64,000 bases of DNA from Symsagittifera roscoffensis (taxonomy: Eukaryota > Xenacoelomorpha > Acoela > Convolutidae), in NCBI RefSeq assembly GCF_963678635.1, contig NC_087069.1:1424948-1488947 (forward strand). The letters are read 5' to 3'. The notes below the pieces were generated by a model. The model ran no database searches and was not told where the DNA came from. It saw only the letters and a list, made by a program, of their open reading frames with translations. Positions 44,706 to 55,900 of this stretch are shown here, in pieces; position 1 is the stretch's first letter, and every line of letters begins with the position of its first letter. A program made the position numbers and the translations under genes.

Positions 44706-45047
44706 AATTTTGCTTTTATCCTAATGATGTCATCGCCTACGCAATTTTCTAATTATGGAGAAATTTCTAGAAATCAGAACCTACGCAATTTTCAAAATAT
44801 GGAGAAATTTCTGCAGTTTTCTATTTTAGAAAACAAACCAATCAGACATAACAATAGTCTTTATATACCAATCAGACATAAGAATAGACTATTTAAAAAT
44901 AGTCTTTTTTTTACAAAACGTCAATCGAAAATAATTGAATTTCCTTAAGTTACTCTACAAGAAATGAAAAATATTCCTTGTGAGTTCCTTATTGTTGAAA
45001 AAGATGGAGATTTTTTTTCACAGTTTTTTGAGCGTTTATGTTGTCCA

Positions 45048-45177
45048 AAATAGAGTTCTCCGACTAAGCAAAGACCTATTCAGGAAAACTTACTCAATCA
45101 AAGAGTTTACTTTTGAACCGAGTATTGGGTATCAAAGGTATAAAACTACTGCACCTGGTAAACCTACACCTGACTAG
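45048..45177 (+). repeat. Duplicated segment before the unknown Polinton gene, copy 1
   Basis: GAGTTCTCCGACTAAGCAAA onward matches 47612-47740. The plus-strand frame reads RLSKDLFRKTYSIKEFTFEP, coding-like, ending at a TAG shared by both copies. In copy 2 it directly abuts the polymerase segment; in copy 1 about 1 kb separates them. Confidence 0.75.
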
Positions 45178-45199
45178 AAAAGAAATTTTTATTTTTCTT

Positions 45200-46150
45200 A
45201 AAGAAAGTTTTAATTTAATTAAAAAATTCCTACGAAATCAGATCGAAGACACTTTTTATTCCTTATTCGATACCCAAAATTGTCAAAACTCCCCCCTGCA
45301 AGGCTCTTTGTTTCTTCATTTCTTCAAAGATTTTCAAAATTCAAAATCTTGCATGATCAGTTTTGGAATAAGCTTTCTAGAGATTTGTGGTGAAAAATTC
45401 ATCAATTCCGATATGTTCTATATCAAAATCAAAAAAATTAACTATCCAATCAAAATTTAGCAATTTCTCATTGATTACATACAAAAAATTCAACTAGCTT
45501 AAAGACAAGGTTTGCCGAGATGCTTATTCTTCCAATTTTCTCTCTTTTGTCACTTATATTGGCAATATTTCTTAATTTTACAGCAAACAACTTTTGGTCA
45601 TTCTTTTTTGTGATTGCTTTTGTGTACACTTTTACCTATTTGAAAGATTTAGGTCCTCAAAAAGTGATGTTTTTGATAGGATACAACAAACTAAAACAAA
45701 TGAACAATTTTCGTGGTTGGAAACGACAATATGTAAAAATATCTCAAATGGAACTTTGTTTCCTGTTGAACAGGATTTTTATTTGAGAATCCCATAAAAG
45801 GAAGCTGAAATCTGATTGGACACGTCCAACTAAGGAAAACCAATTATGATTGGTTAAACCAACACATTCGAGTTGAAGATACCCCTCTCTCTTAACTAAA
45901 AACATTTTACTTTCCACTTAACTACCGTCAACTAACTCCTCTCTCAACTCTAAGTTATTTAATTTGAACTAAACGACCGTCGACTACCTTACTCTCATCT
46001 GTAAATCATTCTTGTTTTTAATCTGTATGTTTCACTCAACTTGTTGCTTAAAATGATCTTCCCAGAGCAAAACAGCAACCTTTTAAACTGTGTTTTTGCC
46101 TGATCTAGTACATATTCAAGTACAAGAAACAGTCTCTGGACTATTTTTTG
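45200..46150. other. AT-rich spacer inside the Polinton
   Basis: The frame 45520-45786 (+) starts with a hydrophobic stretch, LILPIFSLLSLILAIFLNF, and could be a small membrane protein, but an alternative frame through the same DNA (45594-45797) looks equally coding-like. Nothing else is recognisable. Confidence 0.3.
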
Positions 46151-46159
46151 GCTCGAATG

Positions 46160-46548
46160 GACATGCCAATCCAAGTCTGGAATATGTTGGAGTTGATGTG
46201 AAGTAATTTCAACGAACATCGTATGAGGCAAGTACCCATGACAGAAAACCAACTTGAAGAAATGCAATTGACGGAGGATGTGGCTGAGCACGTGGAAATT
46301 AACTGCCCCGAAACTCCTGACTCTACTAGGTTTGTGGCTCAACCAGTCGAAGATTTCCTCTTTCTTGGATAAAGGGATCTGTGGAGAACCAAATTAACAT
46401 CGAAGAGGATGAGGGGTTATCTGAGACCAAAACTCCAGCCAGCGAACCACCAAGACAACCACCAGCGATGGAGGTAAGAAAAGTTTTGCGCTCCATTGAG
46501 AACTTGCCAAAATTTGAGAACTCAGCTGCTCGACAGCTCTTTGATTTG
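46160..46548 (+). pseudogene. Unknown Polinton gene, copy 1
   Basis: Plus-strand translation gives MRQVPMTENQLEEMQLTED, then VEINCPETPDSTRFVAQPVEDFLFLG, and after a one-base shift ENQINIEEDEGLSETKTPA and EVRKVLRSIENLPKFENSA. It is acidic and Glu/Pro-rich, probably largely disordered. The start matches copy 2 at 47.8 kb; the rest does not, so the two copies have different C-terminal halves. I recognise no family. Confidence 0.5.
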
Positions 46549-46894
46549 TGAAAATATTGAGTACAGTCTTGTGTTTTTTAAATTAATTTCTTTGTAATTT
46601 TTTTCTAAAGAGATAGGAACAAAGAGATAAAATAAGAGGTCATAGAAAAATTTGTTTAAAAAAACTTTGCAAACGCAAAGTCTTTTAAGACGTTTGTCTA
46701 AAAACATTGTTAAAAATCAAAACAATTTTGCCATTGGTAGATACTTTCACAAATTTTGTTTTGCAATTTTAAGTAAAAATATAAAAAATTTCAATATTTA
46801 AAAAGTTTTTCAAAGTTTACGCACACAAGATAAAAAATTATTACAATTTTGCACTTATGTTAACAACTTTACAATAATTTTTGCAAATCAGTTA

Positions 46895-47606
46895 TCAAGT
46901 TCTGTGAAACTTTGTTGTACAAAAAGATGGGTTCATCAATCAGGTTTGATGATATAGAGACTGTAATGTGGACCATTTTACCAACCCAGATTTTAATTTA
47001 TGGTTCTTTTAGTTCCTCTGTAGGAACACGAATTGACTCAAAATTGCAAAATGCTAGATCATTGATGGTTATCTTGAGAAACTGGAAGATTGAATCCTTC
47101 TTGCTTTTCAAACAAGGTTTCGCGGAGCTCATACACGTTCTTTGGGTAAATATGTCTCACTCGATCCTTGTATCTCTAGAGATACTGATTCAAGTGATCT
47201 GATTCGTGAAAAATGGTGTCACAGCTAGAACATCGAAAGCCCTTGCAGAAACTATCGATATCATTTGTATGAATGATTTGGTTGCTAAACTCAGTAGTTT
47301 AACTGTTTTATTAGGTTTTCCAATACTTCGTCGAGATTTTTCTCCTACGCATTCACCCTCCTGGATATCAAAATTGTAAATAAAGATGTTTCTTTTCCAC
47401 AGTTTCCTCGATAACAGGTATTTCTTCTACAGAAACTCCACAAAATTTTTTAGAATCGTAACCAGACTTTGATTTAAATTCAGTTGAGTTTCTAGAAGTG
47501 TGAGAGTCGAGATAATTGTGTCCGTTCATGTACATGGCCAAGCTCGGAAAAGACACAAAGGGTCTTTTTAAGGTTCCTTGTCTTTGTTAGATAAAAGGCA
47601 GTTCAC
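46895..47606 (-). repeat. Duplicated polymerase N-terminal segment, copy 2
   Basis: Minus-strand copy of 43357-44040. It encodes the same pieces (HTSRNSTEFKSKSGYD in the frame 47556-47368, and the Cys/His segment near 47240). It differs by substitutions and indels from copy 1 and has its own frameshifts. Confidence 0.8.
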
Positions 47607-48066
47607 TTGAGTTCTCCGACTAAGCAAATACCTATTCAGGAAAACTTACTCAATCAAAAAGTTTACTTTTGAACCGAGAATTGGGTATCAAAGCTATAAA
47701 CCTACTGCACCTGATAAACCTACTACATCTGACTAGAAAACTTTGGAGACTTGCAGAGATGCTACTTGTTCAATCCAAGTCTGGCATATGGTGGAGGTGA
47801 TGCTAAGGGATTTCAACGAACATCATATGAGGCAAGTACCCATGACAGAGAACCAACTTGAAGAAATGCAAATGATGGAGGAAGTGGAACTTGAGAACTG
47901 TCATGCGGTGTATGACATAGCAACATACAAGAACGGAACGGTATATGCCACAATCAAGAAGTACATAGCAGAGGAGAACGAAATCTTCAAGCAAGTTGCC
48001 AATGTCAACTTTACTTTAAATGAGTTGCATGAACTCACCCAAGTCTTGGAGATTTTATTCTTTTGA
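47607..48066 (+). CDS. Unknown Polinton gene, copy 2
   Basis: After the shared 130-bp segment, the frame 47743-48066 (107 codons) begins METCRDATCSIQVWHM, shares MRQVPMTENQLEEMQ with copy 1, and continues to a different C-terminus: YDIATYKNGTVYATIKKYI, then FTLNELHELTQVLEILFF. The protein is acidic and helical. It sits between the polymerase N-terminus, which points away from it, and the ATPase-like piece. Role unknown. Confidence 0.5.
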
Positions 48067-48419
48067 GAACTGCAATGTTCAACACTTTTGTTTACTGATG
48101 TTTTTATAGTCATGTCATTCAAATAAACATCTTTTTGAATAAATTTTTTAAAATTTCCTTGAGCTGAGCAGTATGAGTTGGAACATTGTTTTTTTTCAGA
48201 AATCTGGTTTTAAAGCTTCAAAATAGTTTGATATTTTTTCATACCATCCTAGGAGAAAAGTCCCAGAGTATTTCGCTAACAATTTTGAAATCTCAAAAAT
48301 TACCAAATTTGCAAGATTTGGATACAAAATCTCAATTTTTTAATTTGAGTGGATTTTGCATAATGGAAGACGTAAATTTTTTCTAAGTTATCGGTCAGAA
48401 AAAAAAATAATTGATCTCA

Positions 48420-48990
48420 TAGAATTTTGTGGGAGAGGAAACAACAGGAAAAACAATCAGCAAATTCAGTTGGAAGAAGAGGAGTACAATAAACTGGTTG
48501 TTTTTATCCCCTCTTTTTTTCTTTTATGAAGAAACATTCAAAAAATCTTGTATCATTATTGACGAAAGCACTGTAAAAAATGAACGTTCAGAAATCTAAT
48601 GAAATTCTCAGAAATTTTGATTTGATTAAGCAAGAATTTTCTTCAAACTCAAAAAGAAGAAATTATTCTTTTTGTACCTGTATTGGTTTTGGCCCAAACA
48701 TAAATTTGAAAGAAAACGAGCGGAGCAAAAATTCCCTTTTGGATGTCTAATTGGATACGGAAATTCCCATATGGATTACCTTTTTGCGAATTCAAAAATT
48801 TTCAGACTTCATACAATTTTTCATAATGCAGCTGGGTCTGTCATGTCTACTACGCTTGAGGGACTTGCTTTTTGTTTTGCTTTAACTGGATTTCCTAGTT
48901 CTTGCTTTCATGGTCAGGTTACTGGATTGCTTTTCTGTTTAAATTTATTATTGAAAATTTTGCTTCAAAAGTATGTATCGTTCGATTGTT
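48420..48990 (+). pseudogene. Polinton packaging-ATPase-like C-terminal piece
   Basis: Plus-strand frames contain SCIIIDEST near 48544-48566, which looks like a Walker B motif (hydrophobic run then Asp-Glu). After a shift comes the frame 48672-48992 with FGCLIGYGNSHMDYLFANS and FRLHTIFHNAAGS, which resembles the end of FtsK/HerA-type packaging ATPases of Polintons. I find no Walker A motif upstream, so the N-terminal half is missing. The ATPase would package DNA into capsids. Identification rests on one motif and general resemblance. Confidence 0.45.
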
Positions 48991-49734
48991 AGTCATTTTA
49001 ACCAAAAACCTCAATGGGGAACCGTTAACATCATGAGTCTAGTTGCTTTGTTTTTTGAGTGTATTGAAAACAAAATAGTGAAAGAGTTAGGAGTTTTTGA
49101 AAATGGACAAAATATGAAATACTTCTTTCTTCCCCCAAAAAAAAGCAAAGCAACATCTCAGTCTGCTTGGTGCACAAAGGATCTTCATTGAATCAATTGA
49201 AGGAGTGGTTATGAAAAGTATACTGAGCTGGATACTCACTTGAAAAATTAAAAGCTCCAGAAACGGAGTTTTTTTTGCTAAAGGTTAAAAAAATGTAAAA
49301 TTCTGTCAGAAATTTTGGAAACAAACGTTACAAACCTGGATGACTACGCATGCCCAAAATTTCAATTATTGAATTTCGAAGATGAAGAAAAAAGGGAGGT
49401 GTAGCAGTTACCCATTTTGTCATGAAAATATTTTTCACTGTGCAGAAAGAAAAGCATTTGCATACGGAACATTGACTCGATGTTTTTTATTATAAATTGT
49501 AAACTATATAAATCGTTTTGTATTGTCTTATGCTTTTGAAATTCAAATATTCATCAATATTGTTTTTTTTATTCCAAAGTTGAGATGAGTGGTGAATGTG
49601 ACAAGCAATTACATATAGAAAATTTAGTTTTTGATGAGTAGAATCATTAACAAAAATCTTGGAAATTTTTTGGGCGTTACTCAATTTATCAATCCTGAAG
49701 TTGATAAATTTATCAATTCCAAAAAAAAACAGAA
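48991..49734. other. Decayed stretch between ATPase-like piece and integrase
   Basis: A short frame, 48973-49191 (+), is coding-like but unrecognised. The rest is AT-rich, with stops in all frames. The minus-strand frame 49771-49490 is probably a shadow. Confidence 0.3.
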
Positions 49735-50900
49735 ATGGAACAAAAGAAAGAAAAAGAGGAGATTGTACCAAAAAATTTTGATTCTGTTTACAGTGATGTA
49801 AATGTGAGATTCAAAGCCAGTAGCAATGATCATCTTATTGATTTAATTTTGAATTCTCTTAGAAGTAGACTAAGTCAGTCAGAGATATCATGTTAGATAA
49901 TCGAGACAACAAAGGTTCTATTGTAGAGTTTGTGTGTGCACTAAAGCGAGAAAACATCATTTTCCAGATATTTCCTTTGCCACTTTGGAAGCAACTCAAG
50001 TTCAATCTAAATTTGTTAGCAACAAGAAAGCCAAAGCGAAAGACAGAGGAAATCTAAAAAGACAAGTCTGAGCAGATTGTATTCTAGTGGTAGAGCTGCG
50101 TACGCATCTGTGCAAAATTTGAGTAAAACGAGCTGCTTGTCAAACAAAGAAGTGGAAAAATTCTCACAAAAAAGCATCGTTAACAAAAATATATCTTTTT
50201 CAAAATTTATCAAAAAAATCTGGGGAATAGGCTTGGCTTTTGTAGATAATTTAGCTAGTTAAATATTTATTGGTTGCTATTGATATTTTTTCACGACTTG
50301 TCAGCGTTCAAAAACTGAGCCACCTTTCAAAAACAATCTTTCAAAAAAACACTCCTGAAAAACTTTGCGTTGATAAAGAACAAAATATGGGGGAATTTTC
50401 AAAAAATTTTGCAAGGAGAAAAAAAGACATTGAATTTTACTCAACAATGAGTGAAAGAAAAGCTGCATTTGCAAATAGAGCCATCCAATCATTACAACAC
50501 AGAAGTTACCGCTACATAGAAGATCATGGTGAAAAATTCATTCGCAATACCTCAATTTGTGTCTACAATGAATTGTCACGTCAAAAGGTCTATTGGGAAA
50601 GCACCTAGAGATGTCAAGAACACTGATTTCCTGTATATTCAGTACAATAAACCTCTAACAAGGTATATTAAACCAAAAACCAAAATTAGGTATAGCATGA
50701 AAGTTTCAAAAAATGATATTCCTTTCCCACAAGATACAAACCACAGTTTAAAGATGAAAGTTTTAAAACTTCGGCAAAATCTGCAGAAAAACTCCTCCAT
50801 ACATCATCAAAGATTTAGAAAAAGAAGTCAATATGGCAAAAATTTATGGAAAAGAGCTGAAAAAATGTTCAGGTTAAAAGTAGGACATTTTTTAAATTAG
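49735..50900 (+). pseudogene. Polinton integrase (F54H12.3-like, RVE family), inactive
   Basis: The start is probably the ATG at 49735 (MEQKKEKEEIVPKNF, 53 codons to a stop). It continues in shifted frames with SRLYSSGRAAYASVQNLSK, then GIGLAFVDNLA (Gly at the place of the usual catalytic Asp) and LVAIDIFSRLV. The frame 50270-50608 carries LCVDKEQN (second Asp) and SERKAAFANRAIQSL (Asn where a catalytic Glu is expected), and the frame 50526-50900 gives KRSIGKAPRDVKNTDF and a C-terminal basic domain. Integrase would insert the element. Four or more frame breaks and two missing catalytic residues indicate a dead gene. Confidence 0.85.
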
Positions 50901-50904
50901 GTTT

Positions 50905-51720
50905 CTATCAATCATTTGTCATTGATTCTTTCCCTATTGAGCTAGTTTTTAATGCTTACTTTAGTTGTTATCCGAATAACAGTCTGAGTTCTTTTACAAG
51001 TTTTCTACCTGAACAAAAACATTTGAAAGGAAAATAGGAGGTTGCAATTTCAAAAAAATCATACCCTTTTTTGTACCAAAATGTTGTTGAGGGAAAGATT
51101 ACATTCGCAGATGTCAGAGAAAGTCCTTGGGAGAAAAGAAACATCCAAGAATTGTTGATATAGTTGAAGTCATGAACAACAAAATTCAGGAACGTCTAGG
51201 TGCACAAACAATTGAATATAATGGAATCTATGTATCAGTAGACAAAATTACACTGAAGAATACCGTTCATTTACATGAGAATCAAACAGGGTCTATTATT
51301 CAAGATTCTGGCTTGAATCACGTTTTTGTTTCATTTTTAGAACAAAATCAAACAGGGGTTATAATAAAAAGAAAAGGTCCACATTATCCTCAGTATTCTT
51401 ACGACATTATAATAATACATTCTTTGATGATGTATAGTGATATTACAGAATACAAATAGTCGGTGATACAACAACTCCCTTATTGCGTTGTATTCCATTC
51501 ATCACCAAAGTAAAAAGTGGTGATATATATTCTACAGGACAGTACATGATTTATCAAGCCCTTGCAAATTTACAGTTTAAAAAACTGTTTAAAAAACTCT
51601 TGCCATAGTATCAAGACAGAACAAAGAGATAGTACAGGTGAAAAATTCTTTTTGTATTCGAAGGAATTACCCGAGTTGTTCTCTTGTACCGCAAGATTTT
51701 GAATAATATTTTTTGATTTA
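50905..51720 (+). pseudogene. Polinton structural protein (penton or minor-capsid type)
   Basis: The N-terminal part near 50950-51120 reads PNNSLSSFTSFLPEQ and SYPFLYQNVVEGKITFADV. The longest frame, 51127-51459 (110 codons), contains PRIVDIVEVMNNKIQERLG, NGIYVSVDKITLKN and PHYPQYSYDIIIIHSLMMY. A decayed C-terminal part follows to about 51700. The place between integrase and the capsid gene and the recurrence at 17.6 kb mark it as a core Polinton gene. Whether it is the penton-like single jelly-roll protein I infer from position only. Confidence 0.6.
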
Positions 51721-51733
51721 AACTTCACACGAA

Positions 51734-52057
51734 ATGGTTGCTCAAAATTCAGTTGACTTCCCTATTTTTCGAGGACATGCAAGACAACGTGGAAGAGGTT
51801 TTGGAGCACTTGCACAAACTCCTGAGAGAACTGCAATTCCCTTTATTAAAAAATATATAGTCCCAACTGCGAAAAGAATTGGGGAAGATTTGTTTGAAAT
51901 CGCTGCTCCAGAGATTGGGGAAGTTGTTAGTGAATGTAAGAAACTTATAGCATTTGCAAAAGATGTGGGAACAAAAACAGCTGGGAAACAATTGGAAGGT
52001 GGAAAAAAGAATTCAAGCGTAGAACTGGTAAAACCAGATCAATTTCTCGAAAAGTAG
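51734..52057 (+). CDS. Small Arg/Gly-rich Polinton protein
   Basis: An intact 107-codon ORF from ATG to stop, one of the few unbroken genes in the element. Residues 13-27 read RGHARQRGRGFGALA. Then follow amphipathic helices (IPFIKKYIVPTAKRIGEDLF, then EIGEVVSECKKLIAFAK) and a Gly/Lys segment. A basic, Ser/Arg-rich end (NSRSRKDILT) is still readable just beyond the stop in another frame, so the original protein was longer. It recalls adenovirus core or pVI/pX-like small proteins found in Polintons, which may act inside the particle. Role inferred. Confidence 0.6.
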   Translation: MVAQNSVDFPIFRGHARQRGRGFGALAQTPERTAIPFIKKYIVPTAKRIGEDLFEIAAPEIGEVVSECKKLIAFAKDVGTKTAGKQLEGGKKNSSVELVKPDQFLEK

Positions 52058-52101
52058 ACCGAAAAACAGTCGCTCTCGCAAAGACATTTTGACATTAAAA
52101 T

Positions 52102-53394
52102 ATGAATATAAATCGAGGTAGTCATTTCCGGTACGGGGCTTTTACAATTTCTTCATTGAAGAATTTATATAAAGTCCCAGTTTTGGAAACAACTATGTCA
52201 TTACATACAAGAAGTATTCCCCAGTACTTCTCTGGATGAAAGCAGTATTAAGTTTGAATTTGAAACGGATCATACTCTCCATATGACTATGCGGGGTACC
52301 CGTCTCAGTTTAAAGTTTCAATTTATCAAGGGAAGATTGTTTGATGCTTTTAAGAAAGAAAACATAGAACATAAAGCAAAATGCAAGGATGATTCAGATG
52401 AGGAGCCAGAACCTTACTCAACTTATGTAAGCAACCTACATCTTTCACTATTCTCCAATTGTGAAGTTTATTTTAACAATACAATGGGTTACAATGCTAA
52501 TGGATTATATCCTCATAAGGCACAAATAGCGAACGAATTCAACTCGTCGGCAGTGAGAAATAATGGATTATTTGCTTGTCATGGATACAAACTCGAAGAA
52601 TTCTCTGATGCATTTGACATGCATCTGTTCACTGATAGAGCAAACTTTTTATGAACAAGGACAGTTGTTTTTACTCTATGGGAGGCTCGCCATTAATTTG
52701 TTTACTTGAGAAATATTGTTACTAGCAAACACCAAAGTTCGAATTAAACTTATTCGAGCTAGACCTAATTCTTACATGTTATCCAAATGTCGGTCTGAAA
52801 ATTGTTGATTGTTCGCTGTTTACCAAAACATCAAAACTTGAAATGAAATCTGGAAACAGATTCTGCTGAATACAACTACATGGAAAATGTAGCAAGAACC
52901 TTCATCAATTCATCTCGTCAAAACTAATTCAAACCAGAAAATATTTTCAAAATCGCCCCAAAAAATATAGTAACTGTAGCAATGAAAACAATCAGCTGTT
53001 GCAGGATCTTCTCATGAGAAACGTTTCAGCTATCATCATTTCCATTTGAGAGCGCTTAGAATTATTCGGGGTGGAAGAGCAATTGTTTCTTTTGATACAA
53101 CTTCTCCGTGTCGTCCTTGTGTTACAACAATGAAAGCAATGCAGTTTAACTAAGATTTGGCAGCTCATCCTATGGAAGAGATTTTCAAAATCATTATAAT
53201 CTAGTTTTGGACTTGACTTCATCACAGGATGCAGCTGAACAGTTGCATTATCCTACACTTAGTGGATAAAGCCTGATATTAGAAATGTTTTTTGCCAATT
53301 TCCCTTGAAGCAAGTAACGGAAGTGATAGTCTTGGGAGAAAAACTATCAAACGTTCAAATTGACAAATGCGGTACAGTTGCTGAAAGCGTTTAA
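52102..53394 (+). pseudogene. Polinton capsid protein (F54H12.2-like)
   Basis: A possible start is the ATG at 52102 (MNINRGSHFRYGAFTISSL). A shift near 52237 leads to IKFEFETDHTLHMTMRGT and the open frame 52283-52654 (123 codons) with CEVYFNNTMGYNANGLYPHK and NSSAVRNNGLFACHGYKLEEF. The remainder is in broken frames: VRIKLIRARPNSYML, KIVDCSLFT, LRIIRGGRAIVSFDTT, then VIVLGEKLSNVQIDK, with the stop at 53392-53394. It matches the second copy at 16.6-17.5 kb along its whole length. This family forms the shell of Polinton/Maverick particles. At least five lesions. Confidence 0.8.
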
Positions 53395-53574
53395 TTTCTT
53401 TGGGTTTTCAGGTTCCTATAAAAATATGGTAAATTTCTTGGGAATTTCCATCGTTACTGTCTCTGTACTATCTATTTTGTTTCATTAATCTTTTCTTTTT
53501 TTAGTCCTAAAGTTCACTATCAAACTATCAATTTCCTTGTTTTCAGATGTAAATCAGCTTAAAATTGTAAAATT

Positions 53575-53970
53575 GGACAATTTTTTACTTCTGCATTTTA
53601 TTGAGAGAATTCGTGGCCTCAGATTCAAGTACATGGGATTTTACCCCTCTGATAAGGTACCTCAACTAACAAAAAACTTTTTTGCAATTGCTGAATCAGC
53701 CCCCAAGCAATGATAGAAGAGAACACTGGATCATGATTGCTCGACTGGACAAAACTTACTACCTTGCTGATTCTTTGGGTTGAAAAAGAACAATTTATTC
53801 CTTTGTTAACAAAAAGTATTGGCGAATGGTTCCCAGAAAGTTAAAAAAAACTGAAAATTTGTTCTTTTATAATTTTTCCAGAGAAATTTGAATCATATTC
53901 ATGATGTGTATAATTTGAATTTTCAAAGTAATTTTATCTAAACGTGTATTTTTTTACTTGTAAGTGTAAG
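53575..53970 (+). pseudogene. Adenain-like cysteine protease of the Polinton
   Basis: Plus-strand frames contain GFYPSDKVPQLTKNFFAI, then NDRREHWIMIARLDK with the catalytic His-Trp pair, and YYLADSLG with the acidic catalytic position. The region where the Cys should lie (usually a CGFY-type sequence) reads ENLFFYNF, so the nucleophile appears lost, and a stop follows YLADSLG. The protease would mature the particle proteins. It is the last gene before the terminal repeat at 53979, as expected for this end. Confidence 0.7.
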
Positions 53971-53978
53971 TTTTCTTG

Positions 53979-54510
53979 ATTTATATTTTTTCTTTGTAAT
54001 TTATTTTTTTTCTCTCAAAAATTGACGTTTTTCGAAGTTGCAGTAGGTTGCAGCATAGTTTCAAGTAGAGGAAAAAATTTTTAGAGAATCAGATTATCTA
54101 ATAAGTTAGTTAAAAGGTCGAATATTACCAAATCTTATCGTGTTTTGAAGTTTTTTCTGGAAAAATTTTGATAAAAATTCTAAGTTTTTGCCCAAAAACG
54201 CTCACCACTAATTTACCATGAACCAAAAAACTAATAACAGAACCATCAATCTAAAACCTGCACGTAAATAATCAACCATGTTTACCAATTAGATAACGCG
54301 CGCCAAAAGTTTTGCGAAATTCTAAAAATGTCAATTTTCTTGCCATTCTTTTGCCATCACACAAATCATGAAACCTTACCATTGGTTTTCCTTTACCTAA
54401 TACATTGTAGAATCTTTACCCAATGTTAAAACATAGCTGGGAGACCGGATGCTCTATTCCCTATCTTTAAATATGGGAGTCTCCTCACTTCTGCTCACTC
54501 ATCTACTACT
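53979..54510 (+). repeat. Polinton terminal repeat, copy next to protease end
   Basis: Partner of 42081-42648, same orientation, ending in TACTACT at 54504-54510. It follows the protease within a few bases and marks this end of the element. The other end should carry the same sequence inverted; see the inversion finding. Confidence 0.8.
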
Positions 54511-55129
54511 TATGTTTACTTCCGTGTTGTATATGTGACCGAACCTTCAATTGAAGGGTGGTTGTTTTTGGTGTTTTTAGAAAATTGTTCAGCAAGTATT
54601 GCAAAGAAAAAAGAGGCTGCAAAAGGATTGATTGAAAAACCGCTTTTTTTGTGATCCACGACGGTCGAACGAAATATTCACAATCCTTCATCAGCGAATT
54701 TGATGGAAATGTGAGCTAAAAAAATCACGGGGTTCGAATCAATTGTCTAGACTTTGAGAATAATCTCAAAAGCAACATTTTTACAGCGTCCTTAAAGAAT
54801 AGGGCTCGTGCATGAATATTGAAGAACGAGAAGTCGAAGATGAATGCATCGAAGAAGAGGCAGAATCAGACACATCCACTCTCTTTTCTAGGTTTCAAAA
54901 AAAATCAACTGACCTTTTCGATGCCATAACTAGAGAGATACATCATTACTCTACCAGTATTACATCATATGGATGGTGGTCGGTATGAGTGGTCGGTATG
55001 ATATACATTTGCTTGACGGGGTAAAGGTGCACTTAGCAAAATTATCATCTTACTGATTCCTTACGATCTTTTAAAACACAACATGAAAAACAAATAGCAA
55101 AAATCAAAAATTACTTTTTAAACACCGAA
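54511..55129. other. Flank between Polinton end and old integrase remnant
   Basis: No gene is supported. An acidic coding-like stretch (NIEEREVEDECIEEEAESDT) is readable at about 54815-54870 on the plus strand, but without a motif or start. Confidence 0.3.
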
Positions 55130-55900
55130 TAATCTTTTAAACTAAAGGCCCAATATCACCATCCTCCGAAAGCAAATCACATTAAATGGTAGTTTAGACG
55201 CCTTTGCACATTATGTGGTTTTCAACCAATTAACACACTGCAGAGCTTATTATGCATATAGGTAACTCGGAGAACTTGGATATCCAAGTTTGGAATACCC
55301 GAAATCCTTCTAGCGGAAGAAGACAATGAAGAAGAAAAAAACGATTCAAGACCTTATGCTAATTATACAAAATCAAAAACACAATTAGAACTTAACATGC
55401 TCTATGGATTGATGAACTAGTTGAAGTCATGAATCTGTCATTGAAAGAGTGTTTAAGATGTGATAAAAATTTAAAAAAATGACAAAAAGTCATCAAATCT
55501 TCAACAGAAATTGTCAACAAAGAATAGAACAAAGCGTTGTTGATCCCACTAGCAGATGATTCACATAATAGCACAACCTTTGGTTCATCACCACATGAGA
55601 TGGTTTACGACGAAGGCATCTATAAAATCACAAAAATTTTCAAAGCAATAAAAAGACTTAGTATAATAAAAGTAAACACCTCAAACTCACAATGACCTAC
55701 AAATTAGACTTTGTGACTCATATCGAATGGATAATAATTGGAGATAAACAGAGTGAGGTATACAGAAAATACCAAACAAGTTTTTAAAAAGAAAAACATT
55801 AAATCACAAACTAACTCACTCATTCAGGAATTAACAAATGCGCCTCATATCAAATTCAGAGTTGAAAACTTATAACAATTTCCGAAGAGACTTAACCAAG
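55130..55900 (+). pseudogene. Ancient integrase remnant, same family as the left gypsy element
   Basis: The plus-strand translation retains the skeleton of the 5927-5511 integrase: KAQYHHPPKANH for the first strand, a Cys-free middle, ISKFGIPEILLAEEDNEEE-like sequence at the second catalytic region (TDN replaced), then HALWIDELVEVMNLSLKECL in place of the GLVEG-containing helix. Farther on, HIEWIIIGDKQSEVYRKY matches the C-terminal frame of the left element (HTEWILNRNKKHNEIYQK). Two catalytic positions are lost and stops are frequent. The orientation is opposite to the left element. Confidence 0.7.

Larger units (their letters stand above)
39099..54510. mobile_element. Polinton/Maverick element, rearranged and decayed
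   Basis: Contains protein-primed DNA polymerase B, a retroviral-type integrase of the F54H12.3 kind, a packaging-ATPase-like piece, two capsid-type proteins, a small Arg/Gly-rich protein and an adenain-like protease, with two copies of a 0.55-kb terminal repeat (42081-42648, 53979-54510). These are the hallmark genes of Polintons. The order is scrambled: the polymerase C-terminal part with its terminal repeat is inverted relative to the rest, and the polymerase N-terminal part and the next gene are partly duplicated. Confidence 0.88.
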
